A stretch of DNA of 12,103 bases from the NCBI GenBank assembly GCA_025057695.1, contig JANWVB010000036.1, positions 1-12,103 on the forward strand, written 5' to 3'. The notes under the pieces are model-generated. The model saw nothing but the letters and a program-made list of their open reading frames with translations, did not search any database and had not been told where the DNA came from. Source of the DNA: Patescibacteria group bacterium (lineage in GTDB: Bacteria > Patescibacteriota > Microgenomatia > UBA8517). Below are positions 6,391-12,103 of the stretch, in pieces; within the stretch, counting starts at the first letter, position 1; every line of letters starts with the position of its first letter. The position numbers were made by a program, and so were the translations under genes.

Positions 6391-7269
6391 CTAAAGAACC
6401 AATTTATCAACAATGTCTTTTATAGATCTTTGTGGCAAATCTAAAGTTCTGCAAGATTTTTCACACAAAAGACCTCCATATTGAGGATACCTTCTTTTGT
6501 CTTCATCTGACATTTTTATACCTTTTAAGTCAATAGATCTTTTGAAAACTTTGGACAAGTAATAAAACGCTATCTCATACGGGGAACTGACATCCGAAGA
6601 ACTAACATGAAATGTGCCAGGAGAAACATCCTTTTGAATAATTTTGGTTAAAGCCACAGCCACATCATCGATAAATGTCAACCCAATTTTTTGATCAGTA
6701 AACAAAGGATACAAATTCCCACTTTCATAAAGATTTAATATTTTGTGAAGATAATCTAATTTTGCTTCAAAATTAACACGCACTGGGTTGTTTATCCTTA
6801 CAATATAAGCACTACTTGGCAAATTTTCTCTAACATAACTTTCGGCCAACGCTTTTGTATAACCATACCAATTAAGAATTTCAGAATCTAAAACTGGCAT
6901 ACTGCTTTCAGGATATGGACCCTTATTATCAGGTCTTCCTGAAAAAACCATATCAGTAGATATATATATAAACTTTATTCCTTTGCCTTTGGACGCATCA
7001 ACCAAGTTTTTTGTACCTTCAAAATTTACAACATAACAATCTCCCCTTTTATCATTCCGTTGTTTCTCGGCTTCGGAAACATTGGTAAAGGCCGCAAAAT
7101 GCACAACCACGCAAAAATCAAAACTTGAAAACAAAGCGTTTATCGAAACCGAATCGGTAATATCTAACTCAATTTCTTTAGGATAATGCAACAAATCAGA
7201 ATCTGGGTAAAGTTCTATAAATCTAGAACCCACCAATCCTGTTGATCCTGTAACAAGTATTCGCTTCAT
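6391..7269 (-). CDS. RmlD-like SDR: dTDP-4-keto-6-deoxyhexose reductase (divergent)
   Basis: This 292-residue extended short-chain dehydrogenase is placed to do the last step, NAD(P)H reduction of the 4-keto sugar made by the RmlB/RmlC-like proteins. The N-terminal Rossmann motif GSTGLVG lies at 8-14. The catalytic Thr is in ISTDMVF (103-109), and the YxxxK pair is Tyr135 and Lys139 in WYGYTKALAE. The region DQKIGLTFIDDVA (192-204) corresponds to the RmlD stretch that follows the substrate loop. Overall similarity to enterobacterial RmlD is loose, and inserts such as PDNKGPYPESSMP (113-125) and the C-terminal YPQYGGL region (261-267) differ from the textbook enzyme. Its ATG overlaps the epimerase stop by 4 bp (ATGA), indicating coupling. 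The product could be dTDP-L-rhamnose or another 6-deoxyhexose; the SDR call is firm, the exact reaction is inferred from the operon. Confidence 0.82.
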   Translation of the reverse strand: MKRILVTGSTGLVGSRFIELYPDSDLLHYPKEIELDITDSVSINALFSSFDFCVVVHFAAFTNVSEAEKQRNDKRGDCYVVNFEGTKNLVDASKGKGIKFIYISTDMVFSGRPDNKGPYPESSMPVLDSEILNWYGYTKALAESYVRENLPSSAYIVRINNPVRVNFEAKLDYLHKILNLYESGNLYPLFTDQKIGLTFIDDVAVALTKIIQKDVSPGTFHVSSSDVSSPYEIAFYYLSKVFKRSIDLKGIKMSDEDKRRYPQYGGLLCEKSCRTLDLPQRSIKDIVDKLVL

Positions 7270-7793
7270 ATTTCAATTTTAGATAGCGGCAAGGAATTTC
7301 TATCAGCATTAGAAAGTTCAGGATCTCTCGTAGGCCAAGGGACATTTAATTCAGGGTCGTTCCAAGCTACACGCTTCATTCCATCTTCAGTATAGTATTT
7401 ATCCACAAGATAGAAATAGTCGATAGGTTTGTCACCAAAAACATAATAAGCGTTTGCCAACATGGGCAGTAAGAAAAAAGCGCAACAATCGTAAGATGAA
7501 ACTTTGCAAGTATATACCTTTTTGTATGTTGACGAATTGGGATTAATATCCGCTATTGCTATAAAAACCTCACCAACTGGATATATCAACTTCGCCCATG
7601 GATTTGCATGAAAACCACGCAAAACATTTGGATTTGAACGGGAATGGTTCCATTGAACAGGCATAAATTCATAATTGGTTTCAGACAACAAAGATTTTCT
7701 AAAAACCTCGCAAAAAAAACCTCTTGAATCGTCAATCTTATCAAGTTCTATCTTCCAAAGACCGTTAATGCGAGTTTTTTGAATTTTTGCCAT
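7266..7793 (-). CDS. RmlC-like dTDP-4-dehydro-6-deoxysugar 3,5-epimerase family protein (divergent cupin)
   Basis: This 175-residue cupin of the RmlC family would epimerise the dTDP-4-keto-6-deoxyglucose produced by RmlB. Family marks are DSRGFFCEVFR (22-32), VQWNHSRSNPNVLRGFHA (46-63) and WNDPEL (144-149). The presumed base His62 is kept, as are Lys68 and a Tyr in YFYLVD (126-131) that should be the acid. The second conserved His, normally in the FAHGF segment, is replaced by Asn114 in LANAYYV. The RGLHYQ motif has also become RGFHAN. The reading frame extends to an upstream ATG at 7871, but that would overlap rmlB by 77 nt and add a basic tail unlike the family. The ATG at 7793, one base after the rmlB stop, is preferred. 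It overlaps the reductase by 4 bp. Confidence 0.85.
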   Translation of the reverse strand: MAKIQKTRINGLWKIELDKIDDSRGFFCEVFRKSLLSETNYEFMPVQWNHSRSNPNVLRGFHANPWAKLIYPVGEVFIAIADINPNSSTYKKVYTCKVSSYDCCAFFLLPMLANAYYVFGDKPIDYFYLVDKYYTEDGMKRVAWNDPELNVPWPTRDPELSNADRNSLPLSKIEI

Positions 7794-7794
7794 G

Positions 7795-8799
7795 TTAAAT
7801 TTGCATCGTCTTTTTATACAATTTTTCAGACTTTTTCTTAATTGGCTCCCACCACCATCTGTTCTTTTCATACCAGTCTATCGTTTTTGCAATATAGTCG
7901 TCAAAACTAAAAAGCGGCTCCCAATTAAGTTGCTTTCTTATCTTTGAAGAATCAATAGCATACCTACGATCATGACCAGGCCTGTCTTTTACAAACTGTA
8001 TTTTAGAATCAGGCAAATTCATTATGCGAAGTATAATTTTTGCTATTTCCAGATTATTTATTTCGCGATCGCTCCCACCAACCAAATAAGTTTCTCCTTC
8101 TTCGCCACTTTTAATGACAAGATCAATCGCTCTCACATGATCCTCCACATACAACCAATCGCGAACATACTTGCCATCGCCATATATTTTAATATTCTCT
8201 CCTGTTAACAAATTTGTAATCATTCTTGGAATAAATTTCTCAGTATCCTGATACGGTCCGTAATTATTCGAAGTGTTTGTAATTGTAACCGGCAATCCAT
8301 AAGTATAAAAATATGCTCTTGCCAAATGATCTGCGGCCGCTTTGCTTGCCGCGTATGGGCTTCTTGGATTATAAGGAGTCTGCTCAGTGAATTTTCCTCC
8401 ATGAAGTGGCAATTCTCCAAAAACTTCATCTGTTGAAACAAGGTGAAACCTCTTGATTTTATGTTTTAAAGCGGCATCAAGCAAATTTTGCGTGCCAAGC
8501 ACATTCGTTTTAACAAAAACTAATGGATCAAGTATAGATCTATCCACATGACTTTCTGCCGCAAAATGAACAACAATATCAGTTTCTTTAATTAAATCAT
8601 TTACCAATTTGCGATTGCAGATATCTCCCTTGACAAATCTATAATTTTTTTGCTTTGAGAAATCAAAAGTGGAAGACAGATGACCTGCATATGTTAGCTT
8701 GTCAAGATTTACAATTTGATGATCAGGATACTTTTTCAGCCAATAACGAATAAAATTGCTACCTATAAATCCACAACCACCTGTAACTAGCAATCTCAT
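7795..8799 (-). CDS. rmlB: dTDP-glucose 4,6-dehydratase RmlB
   Basis: RmlB converts dTDP-D-glucose to dTDP-4-keto-6-deoxy-D-glucose with tightly bound NAD+, the committed step to dTDP-6-deoxyhexoses. The 334 residues contain the Rossmann motif GGCGFIG (7-13), VVHFAAESHVDRS (76-88) and the catalytic STDEVFGEL (122-130, with Thr123, Asp124 and Glu125). The SPYAASKAAADH segment (147-158) holds Tyr149 and Lys153, and NNYGPYQ lies at 178-184. The sugar-binding RDWLYVEDH is at 213-221. All expected catalytic residues are present and the length is typical. It follows rmlA by 3 bp and is followed by the epimerase after 1 bp, so the four genes clearly form one transcript. A lysine-rich C-terminal tail (320-330) is the only unusual part. 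Confidence 0.96.
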   Translation of the reverse strand: MRLLVTGGCGFIGSNFIRYWLKKYPDHQIVNLDKLTYAGHLSSTFDFSKQKNYRFVKGDICNRKLVNDLIKETDIVVHFAAESHVDRSILDPLVFVKTNVLGTQNLLDAALKHKIKRFHLVSTDEVFGELPLHGGKFTEQTPYNPRSPYAASKAAADHLARAYFYTYGLPVTITNTSNNYGPYQDTEKFIPRMITNLLTGENIKIYGDGKYVRDWLYVEDHVRAIDLVIKSGEEGETYLVGGSDREINNLEIAKIILRIMNLPDSKIQFVKDRPGHDRRYAIDSSKIRKQLNWEPLFSFDDYIAKTIDWYEKNRWWWEPIKKKSEKLYKKTMQI

Positions 8800-8802
8800 A
8801 AC

Positions 8803-9519
8803 TTAACTGTTTTTCTTTTGAAACCAATAACTATTTACTTCAAAAAGTGTATCGAAAGTCCCCGCGTCACGCCAGTAACCTTTCAATTCTGACCAAGAAA
8901 GTTTACCTTCTCTTAAATACAACTTGTTCACATCTGTGATCTCCAATTCTCCCCTTTTTGATGGTTTGATGTTTTTGATTTTATCAAAAACAGTATTATC
9001 GTATATATAAAGTCCAGTTACAGCATATGAAGATTTTGGGGTTCGGGGTTTTTCTGTTATCTCTATTATTTTTCCGTCCGAATCAAAGGTGGTCACTCCA
9101 AAGCGATGGGGATCAATCACTTTCTTTAGAAAAATTTTGGCGCCATCTGAAAATTCTTTTACATCATCAGAGATATCAGCGTCTGTGCAATTATCACCTA
9201 GAATTACAACTACATTTTCATTATCCGCATAATCCTCAGCTAAAGACAACGCATCGGCAATGCCACCTTCTCTCTCCTGGTACGCAAATGACAAATTTTT
9301 TATTCCCAAGTGTTTACCATTTCTTAGAACTCTTAAAAAGTGTCCCGCATGAGGGCCACCCACCACAATCATAATATCTGTTATTCCCGCTTTCACCAAA
9401 GTTTCGATCGGATAAAAAATCATTGGTCTATCGTAAACAGGAAGCAGATGTTTATTTGTTGCGTGCGTAAGCGGATAAAGTCTAGTCCCAAGTCCACCTG
9501 CAAGTATTACACCTTTCAT
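8803..9519 (-). CDS. rmlA: Glucose-1-phosphate thymidylyltransferase, short form (RmlA-type)
   Basis: This cytoplasmic nucleotidyltransferase makes dTDP-glucose and pyrophosphate from dTTP and glucose-1-phosphate, feeding RmlB. The 238 residues show LAGGLGTRLYP (6-16), NKHLLPVYDRPMI (22-34; textbook SKQLLPVYDKPMI), LGDN (107-110), EKP (156-158), GELEITD (190-196) and YWRDAGT (215-221). It lacks the roughly 50-residue C-terminal helical extension of enterobacterial RmlA (about 290 aa), which contributes to the allosteric dTDP-rhamnose site. Feedback control may therefore differ. It is the first gene of the rml-like operon. Its TATAAT box is only 8 nt before the ATG, pointing to a leaderless transcript. 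Confidence 0.93.
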   Translation of the reverse strand: MKGVILAGGLGTRLYPLTHATNKHLLPVYDRPMIFYPIETLVKAGITDIMIVVGGPHAGHFLRVLRNGKHLGIKNLSFAYQEREGGIADALSLAEDYADNENVVVILGDNCTDADISDDVKEFSDGAKIFLKKVIDPHRFGVTTFDSDGKIIEITEKPRTPKSSYAVTGLYIYDNTVFDKIKNIKPSKRGELEITDVNKLYLREGKLSWSELKGYWRDAGTFDTLFEVNSYWFQKKNS

Positions 9520-9527
9520 GCACGAAG

Positions 9528-9556
9528 ATTATAATCATCTGGAATAAGTTTGTATA
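9528..9556 (-). promoter_or_regulatory. Promoter of the rml-like operon (TATACA-N17-TATAAT), apparently leaderless
   Basis: On the minus strand a perfect -10 box TATAAT lies at 9533-9528 and TATACA (4 of 6 consensus matches) at 9556-9551, with the ideal 17-bp spacer. The -10 box ends 8 nt before the ATG of rmlA, so transcription would begin within about 3 nt of the start codon. No Shine-Dalgarno is present, which fits leaderless translation. Confidence 0.65.
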
Positions 9557-9588
9557 GATTAAAATCAAGACTTGAGCTAAGATTAGAC

Positions 9589-9819
9589 TTATTCACTAAA
9601 ATGCTCAGCCATTCTTGCTCTAACCATCATTTTCATAACTAAACATTCCACTTGAAACACTGATAAATGTGCAAAAGCAGGACAACTTATCACTAATCGC
9701 CTTAACTCCGAGGCGTCAAGATCTGAAAGATCGAATTTGTCTCCGTCTCTTAGATTATCTGGATTTGCATGAAAAGCTATTGCATCAAATTGATCAAGTG
9801 AATTTTCATGCTCTGGCAT
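9589..9819 (-). CDS. Small hypothetical acidic protein
   Basis: This reading frame encodes 76 residues from ATG 9819, or 79 from an in-frame GTG at 9828. I prefer the ATG because AAAGGGTGA sits about 5 nt upstream, one of the few clear Shine-Dalgarno-like sites in the window. The first half is rich in Asp/Asn (DNLRDGDKFDLSDLDASEL), and the second half is predicted helical with a Cys-containing hydrophobic stretch (LRRLVISCPAFAHLSVFQVECLVMKMMVRARM). There is no signal peptide or obvious TM. It lies between the YkuK-like gene (65 bp upstream, same strand) and the rml-like operon. I recognise no family. A spurious frame is possible, but the ribosome-binding site and its tidy position favour a real gene. 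Confidence 0.5.
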   Translation of the reverse strand: MPEHENSLDQFDAIAFHANPDNLRDGDKFDLSDLDASELRRLVISCPAFAHLSVFQVECLVMKMMVRARMAEHFSE

Positions 9820-9884
9820 CAAAATCACCCTTTTTAAAATTAGAACTAAAAAATTCCATTTTCAAGCCTTTATTTAATTTTTAC

Positions 9885-10409
9885 TCAAGTGTGCTTGTCA
9901 GCAACTTTCGAAGCTCCCCAACTTTCTGGTTTTATTTTTGCTACAAATCCATTCCCTGCAACCATACCAACAACCTCTTTTATCATCTCCCGCGTTGTCC
10001 CACCAAAACCAACATCTATATGTATTTCAAGTTCGTACTTTGCAAAAAGCGCGTATTTATTTATTTCAGGCACAATCGCATGCGCAAGAGATAAACTCAT
10101 AAGCGTTTCAGTGTATATTTTATCTCTTAGTACTGGTTTTCTTTTGTATATTTTCTTTTTCCAAAAATATCTGGCGCCTTTTTTATTGCGATATATAATA
10201 ACAGCAGTCACAAAACCAACTTCGCAAGCGCCATCAATTATCTTTGCGCAAGAATCAGTACCAACAATAAGCTTGTAAGCGCTTAACGGATCATCTTTTA
10301 TAAATAAAACTATTTCATTAATAACTCTAGCAAGCGACATCTGACCTTTTGTGGGACTAAAAAAATCCTCCTTTTCGCTTGAATCAGGAGATAACAATGT
10401 TTGTTTCAT
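9885..10409 (-). CDS. YkuK-family (DUF458) ribonuclease H-like protein
   Basis: This 174-residue protein resembles Bacillus YkuK and the RNase_H_like family PF04308. Typical segments are FFSPTKGQMSL (16-26), VGTDSC (49-54), HIDVGFGGTTREMIKEVVGMV (130-150, in the relaxed family form) and KIKPESWGASKVADKHT (158-174). Asp52, Glu101, Asp132 and Asp171 are spaced as in an RNase H-fold two-metal site; that assignment is my inference. The biological role of the family is not established, and nuclease activity is presumed from the fold. The start at 10409 has no Shine-Dalgarno. It is divergent from galU across 91 bp and is followed after 65 bp by the small acidic protein gene, with which it may be cotranscribed. 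Confidence 0.88.
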   Translation of the reverse strand: MKQTLLSPDSSEKEDFFSPTKGQMSLARVINEIVLFIKDDPLSAYKLIVGTDSCAKIIDGACEVGFVTAVIIYRNKKGARYFWKKKIYKRKPVLRDKIYTETLMSLSLAHAIVPEINKYALFAKYELEIHIDVGFGGTTREMIKEVVGMVAGNGFVAKIKPESWGASKVADKHT

Positions 10410-10500
10410 AATTTGTCCAAAAATAACTAAGTGTACACATAATACACAACAAAATTATAGCTTGATTAACTAAAATCTTTGTGTTGTATAATAACCGAGT
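10410..10500. promoter_or_regulatory. Divergent control region between the YkuK-like gene and galU; leaderless galU promoter
   Basis: Plus strand: TATAAT at 10487-10492 ends 8 nt before the galU ATG, so transcription would start near 10499 and the mRNA would be essentially leaderless. The best -35 is TTGATT at 10462-10467 with a long 19-bp spacer. Minus strand: TATAAT at 10459-10454 could serve the YkuK-like gene with a leader of about 38 nt, but no good -35 was found. The 8-bp palindrome GTGTACAC lies at 10431-10438, inside that leader. Confidence 0.55.
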
Positions 10501-11397
10501 ATGGCAAAATTTAGCCCAATTAAAAAAGCCGTAATTGCGGCGGCTGGATACGGCACAAGGTTTCTTCCAGCAACTAAAAATCAACCAAAAGAAATGCTCC
10601 CTATAATAGACAAGCCAATTATTCAATATTTGGTGGAGGAAGCAATAGATAGTGGAATTGAAGATATTATTTTAGTGACAAGACATGGGCATTCAGCAAT
10701 GGAAAATCATTTTGATTCCAATTACGAATTGGAGGTAATGTTGGAAACCCAAGGGAAAATGGAACTGTTGGAAAAAGTCAGAAGAGTTTCCCAGATGGCA
10801 AATGTGGTATATGTAAGACAAAGAAAACATTTGCCATACGGCAATGGAACCCCGCTTCTGACAGTAAAAGACTTAATAAGCCAAAACGAAAGATTTGTTT
10901 ATATGTTTGGAGACGATTTGGTTTTATCTAAGAAACCATGCACAAAACAAATCATTGATTATTCTGACAAAAAGGATGGAGCTGTTATCGCGGCTGTTCA
11001 AGAAGTGCCTTTGGAGGAAGTAAAAAGATACGGCATATACAAAATTGCCGAAGGATCAAATGATAAAGTCGAAAATGCCATAGAAAAGCCATCGCCGGAA
11101 GAAGCGCCATCACGACTTGCCCAATTCGGCAGGTTTGTGCTTAATTATGAAATCATAAATGTGCTTAATAAAAACTATAAAGAAGGGAAGCTTGGCAAGG
11201 ATGGCGAGCTCTGGCTTACAGACGCGATAATATCTTACGCTCAAAAAAATCCTGTCTACGCGGCAAAAATAGATGGTGAATGGATGACAACTGGCGATCC
11301 TCTCAGGTACATGCAAGCACAAGTAAAATTTGCGCTGGCAAGAGAAGATATAGGCAAAAGCTTTGCAGAATTCTTAAAAACTCTTAAATTTGATTAA
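10501..11397 (+). CDS. galU: UTP-glucose-1-phosphate uridylyltransferase GalU
   Basis: GalU makes UDP-glucose from UTP and glucose-1-phosphate, supplying surface polysaccharide and glycolipid synthesis. The 298 residues show AAGYGTRFLPATK (14-26), PKEMLP (29-34), the metal-binding FGDDL (136-140), EKPSPEEAPSRLA (195-207), FGRFVL (209-214) and GELWLTDAI (235-243), in the expected order and total length. The segment RQRKHLPYGNGTPLL (106-120) replaces the textbook RQxxxxGLGHAVL loop, a difference I associate with Patescibacteria. The ATG is 8 nt after a perfect TATAAT and has no Shine-Dalgarno. The gene converges with the small membrane protein gene after only 17 bp. Together with RmlA it puts both glucose-1-phosphate activation routes in this locus. 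Confidence 0.95.
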   Translation: MAKFSPIKKAVIAAAGYGTRFLPATKNQPKEMLPIIDKPIIQYLVEEAIDSGIEDIILVTRHGHSAMENHFDSNYELEVMLETQGKMELLEKVRRVSQMANVVYVRQRKHLPYGNGTPLLTVKDLISQNERFVYMFGDDLVLSKKPCTKQIIDYSDKKDGAVIAAVQEVPLEEVKRYGIYKIAEGSNDKVENAIEKPSPEEAPSRLAQFGRFVLNYEIINVLNKNYKEGKLGKDGELWLTDAIISYAQKNPVYAAKIDGEWMTTGDPLRYMQAQVKFALAREDIGKSFAEFLKTLKFD

Positions 11398-11416
11398 AAA
11401 AAATAATCTTTTTCTT
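11392..11416 (+). terminator. Weak possible terminator at the galU 3' end
   Basis: GATTA (11392-11396) and TAATC (11404-11408) can pair around a seven-A loop, and TTTTTCTT follows. The stem is short and almost all A-T and overlaps the galU stop codon, so efficiency is doubtful. Only the plus strand has a T-run after the stem. Confidence 0.25.
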
Positions 11417-11678
11417 AGGATCTAAGCAACAACGAAAACACTACAGTTACACCTAAAATCGCGATTATAATATACTCTGCCACAATAGCAATCTGCAAAT
11501 CTCCTTTTGTGTGATGATAAACAATCCCCCAAGATACATAACCTACCGCCATAGCTATCACAACAGCCATTCTTGCGCCTAAATCGTAAGAAAACACATT
11601 AAATCCAATTACTCCAGCCAAAAGCACACCAAAAAGTGGAAGATATTGTTGAGCATATTTTGCTATTTTTTTCTTCAT
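11415..11678 (-). CDS. Small three-TM integral membrane protein, hypothetical
   Basis: This 87-residue protein begins with a Lys-rich stretch and has three predicted TM helices at about 11-30, 34-54 and 64-84. Between TM2 and TM3 is a short polar loop, YHHTKGDLQ (54-62), with two adjacent His. Small proteins of this layout are frequent in Microgenomates-like genomes as far as I recall, but no function is known to me. The start is supported by the basic residues before TM1; no Shine-Dalgarno is seen. It follows the partial surface-protein gene on the same strand after a 46-bp gap, and the two could be cotranscribed. Confidence 0.75.
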   Translation of the reverse strand: MKKKIAKYAQQYLPLFGVLLAGVIGFNVFSYDLGARMAVVIAMAVGYVSWGIVYHHTKGDLQIAIVAEYIIIAILGVTVVFSLLLRS

Positions 11679-11724
11679 ATAAAATATAAAATTTGATTAT
11701 TTTTTTTAATTCAATTTAACTTTT

Positions 11725-12103
11725 TTAAAGAATCTCTCCAGCCTTGGCTACAATAACAATTGCTATAATCATAACCAAAAACGCAAAATGCGCAAAATTC
11801 TTGCCCCCTATACGTGGAACTTTTCTAACTGCAATTAAAGCACCATCAATAACTGTAGCAATAGATAATAAACCAACTACAATCAAGGATACATTTTTTG
11901 TAGTGTCAAAAGGAGAAATCTTAAAAGATGAATTTTTCTCAACCAAACCAGTAGAAGATGCGACATATACCACAACAGGTTCTGTTTCGCTTGGCGTATG
12001 AGTGGGAGTTGGACTAATAGTTGGACTTTTGACAGCAGTTTCAAATTTTGATTCAGGCAGTTTTTTCGAAACGCTATTTGCTTGAGCAACCGGCAATTGG
12101 GAT
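11725..12103 (-). CDS. C-terminal part of a secreted membrane-anchored protein with Pro/Thr-rich stalk
   Basis: The frame is open to the right edge and no convincing ATG start lies inside, so the N-terminus is outside the window; about 125 residues are visible. From N to C: a polar region, a Pro/Thr/Ser-rich stalk (SPTISPTPTHTPSETEP), a short Val-rich strand, then two TM helices (NVSLIVVGLLSIATVIDGAL and a second starting FAHFAFLVMII) joined by a basic loop (RKVPRIGG). The short tail AKAGEIL ends the protein. This resembles the C-terminal anchors that I recall on extracellular CAP-domain or other surface proteins of Microgenomates. The missing N-terminal domain decides its function, so none is assigned. 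The stalk suggests that a domain is held away from the membrane. Confidence 0.75.
   Translation of the reverse strand, partial: SQLPVAQANSVSKKLPESKFETAVKSPTISPTPTHTPSETEPVVVYVASSTGLVEKNSSFKISPFDTTKNVSLIVVGLLSIATVIDGALIAVRKVPRIGGKNFAHFAFLVMIIAIVIVAKAGEIL

Noticed and set aside
6955..6972. TATATATATA run inside the rmlD-like gene
   Set aside because: It encodes the conserved ISTD region (Tyr-Ile-Ser) in AT-rich codons. It is short and in frame, with no sign of phase variation.
7794..7871. 26-residue N-terminal extension of the RmlC-like protein starting at 7871
   Set aside because: It would overlap rmlB by 77 nt and gives a basic tail unlike the family. The ATG at 7793 directly after the rmlB stop starts the cupin at the usual place.
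9669..10278. Two plus-strand open frames (9669-10094 and 9889-10278) opposite the YkuK-like and small acidic genes
   Set aside because: They are antisense shadows of well-supported minus-strand genes, with no ribosome-binding site and composition typical of reversed coding sequence.
1..12103. Alternative genetic code (TGA as Gly), as in Gracilibacteria/SR1
   Set aside because: TGA ends several well-defined genes, including in ATGA overlaps at 2612-2615 and 7266-7269, and no gene needs read-through.
1..12103. CRISPR arrays, tRNA genes, insertion sequences or long tandem repeats
   Set aside because: All intergenic gaps are 133 bp or less and none shows regularly spaced repeats, a tRNA cloverleaf or inverted repeat ends. 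No transposase-like frame exists.

Overview
The window looks like a chromosomal segment from a Candidate Phyla Radiation (Patescibacteria) bacterium, most likely Microgenomates-like. The base composition is AT-rich, genes are tightly packed, and most starts lack a convincing Shine-Dalgarno sequence. TGA acts as a normal stop (for example in ATGA gene overlaps), so the Gracilibacteria/SR1 code is not in use. Several proteins resemble sequence types I associate with that radiation: the divergent epimerase/reductase pair, a GalU with an unusual glycine-rich loop, small multi-TM proteins, and a Pro/Thr-rich stalk ending in two TM helices. The taxonomic call is an inference from memory of such proteins; no rRNA gene is present.

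Layout. 1-701 (-) is a dolichyl-phosphate-mannose-synthase-type glycosyltransferase cut by the left edge. 835-3808 (+) is a three-gene HlyD/MacA-like adaptor, MacB-like ATPase and FtsX-like permease operon. 3874-4527 (+) is trmD. 4615-5343 (+) is an unrecognised soluble protein behind a 16-bp perfect palindrome. 5441-6280 (-) is a membrane-anchored polysaccharide deacetylase with an altered metal motif. 6391-9519 (-) is a nucleotide-sugar operon transcribed rmlA, rmlB, rmlC-like, rmlD-like. 9589-9819 (-) is a small orphan protein. 9885-10409 (-) is a YkuK-family RNase H-like protein. 10501-11397 (+) is galU. 11415-11678 (-) is a small three-TM protein, and 11725-12103 (-) is the C-terminus of a secreted, membrane-anchored protein. 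No stretch over 300 bases is without a gene, and no tRNA, rRNA, CRISPR array or insertion sequence was seen.

How it fits together. Most of the window concerns the cell surface. GalU and RmlA use the same substrate, glucose-1-phosphate, and open the UDP-glucose and dTDP-6-deoxyhexose branches. RmlB, the RmlC-like and the RmlD-like proteins carry the dTDP branch on, probably to L-rhamnose or a related 6-deoxyhexose. The polyprenyl-phosphate glycosyltransferase and the deacetylase could use or trim surface glycans. rmlA and galU share an apparently leaderless promoter layout, with TATAAT exactly 8 nt before ATG. I found no clearly new multi-gene system. The best leads are the coupled departures from the textbook RmlC/RmlD, the deacetylase with a changed metal ligand, and two orphan proteins.
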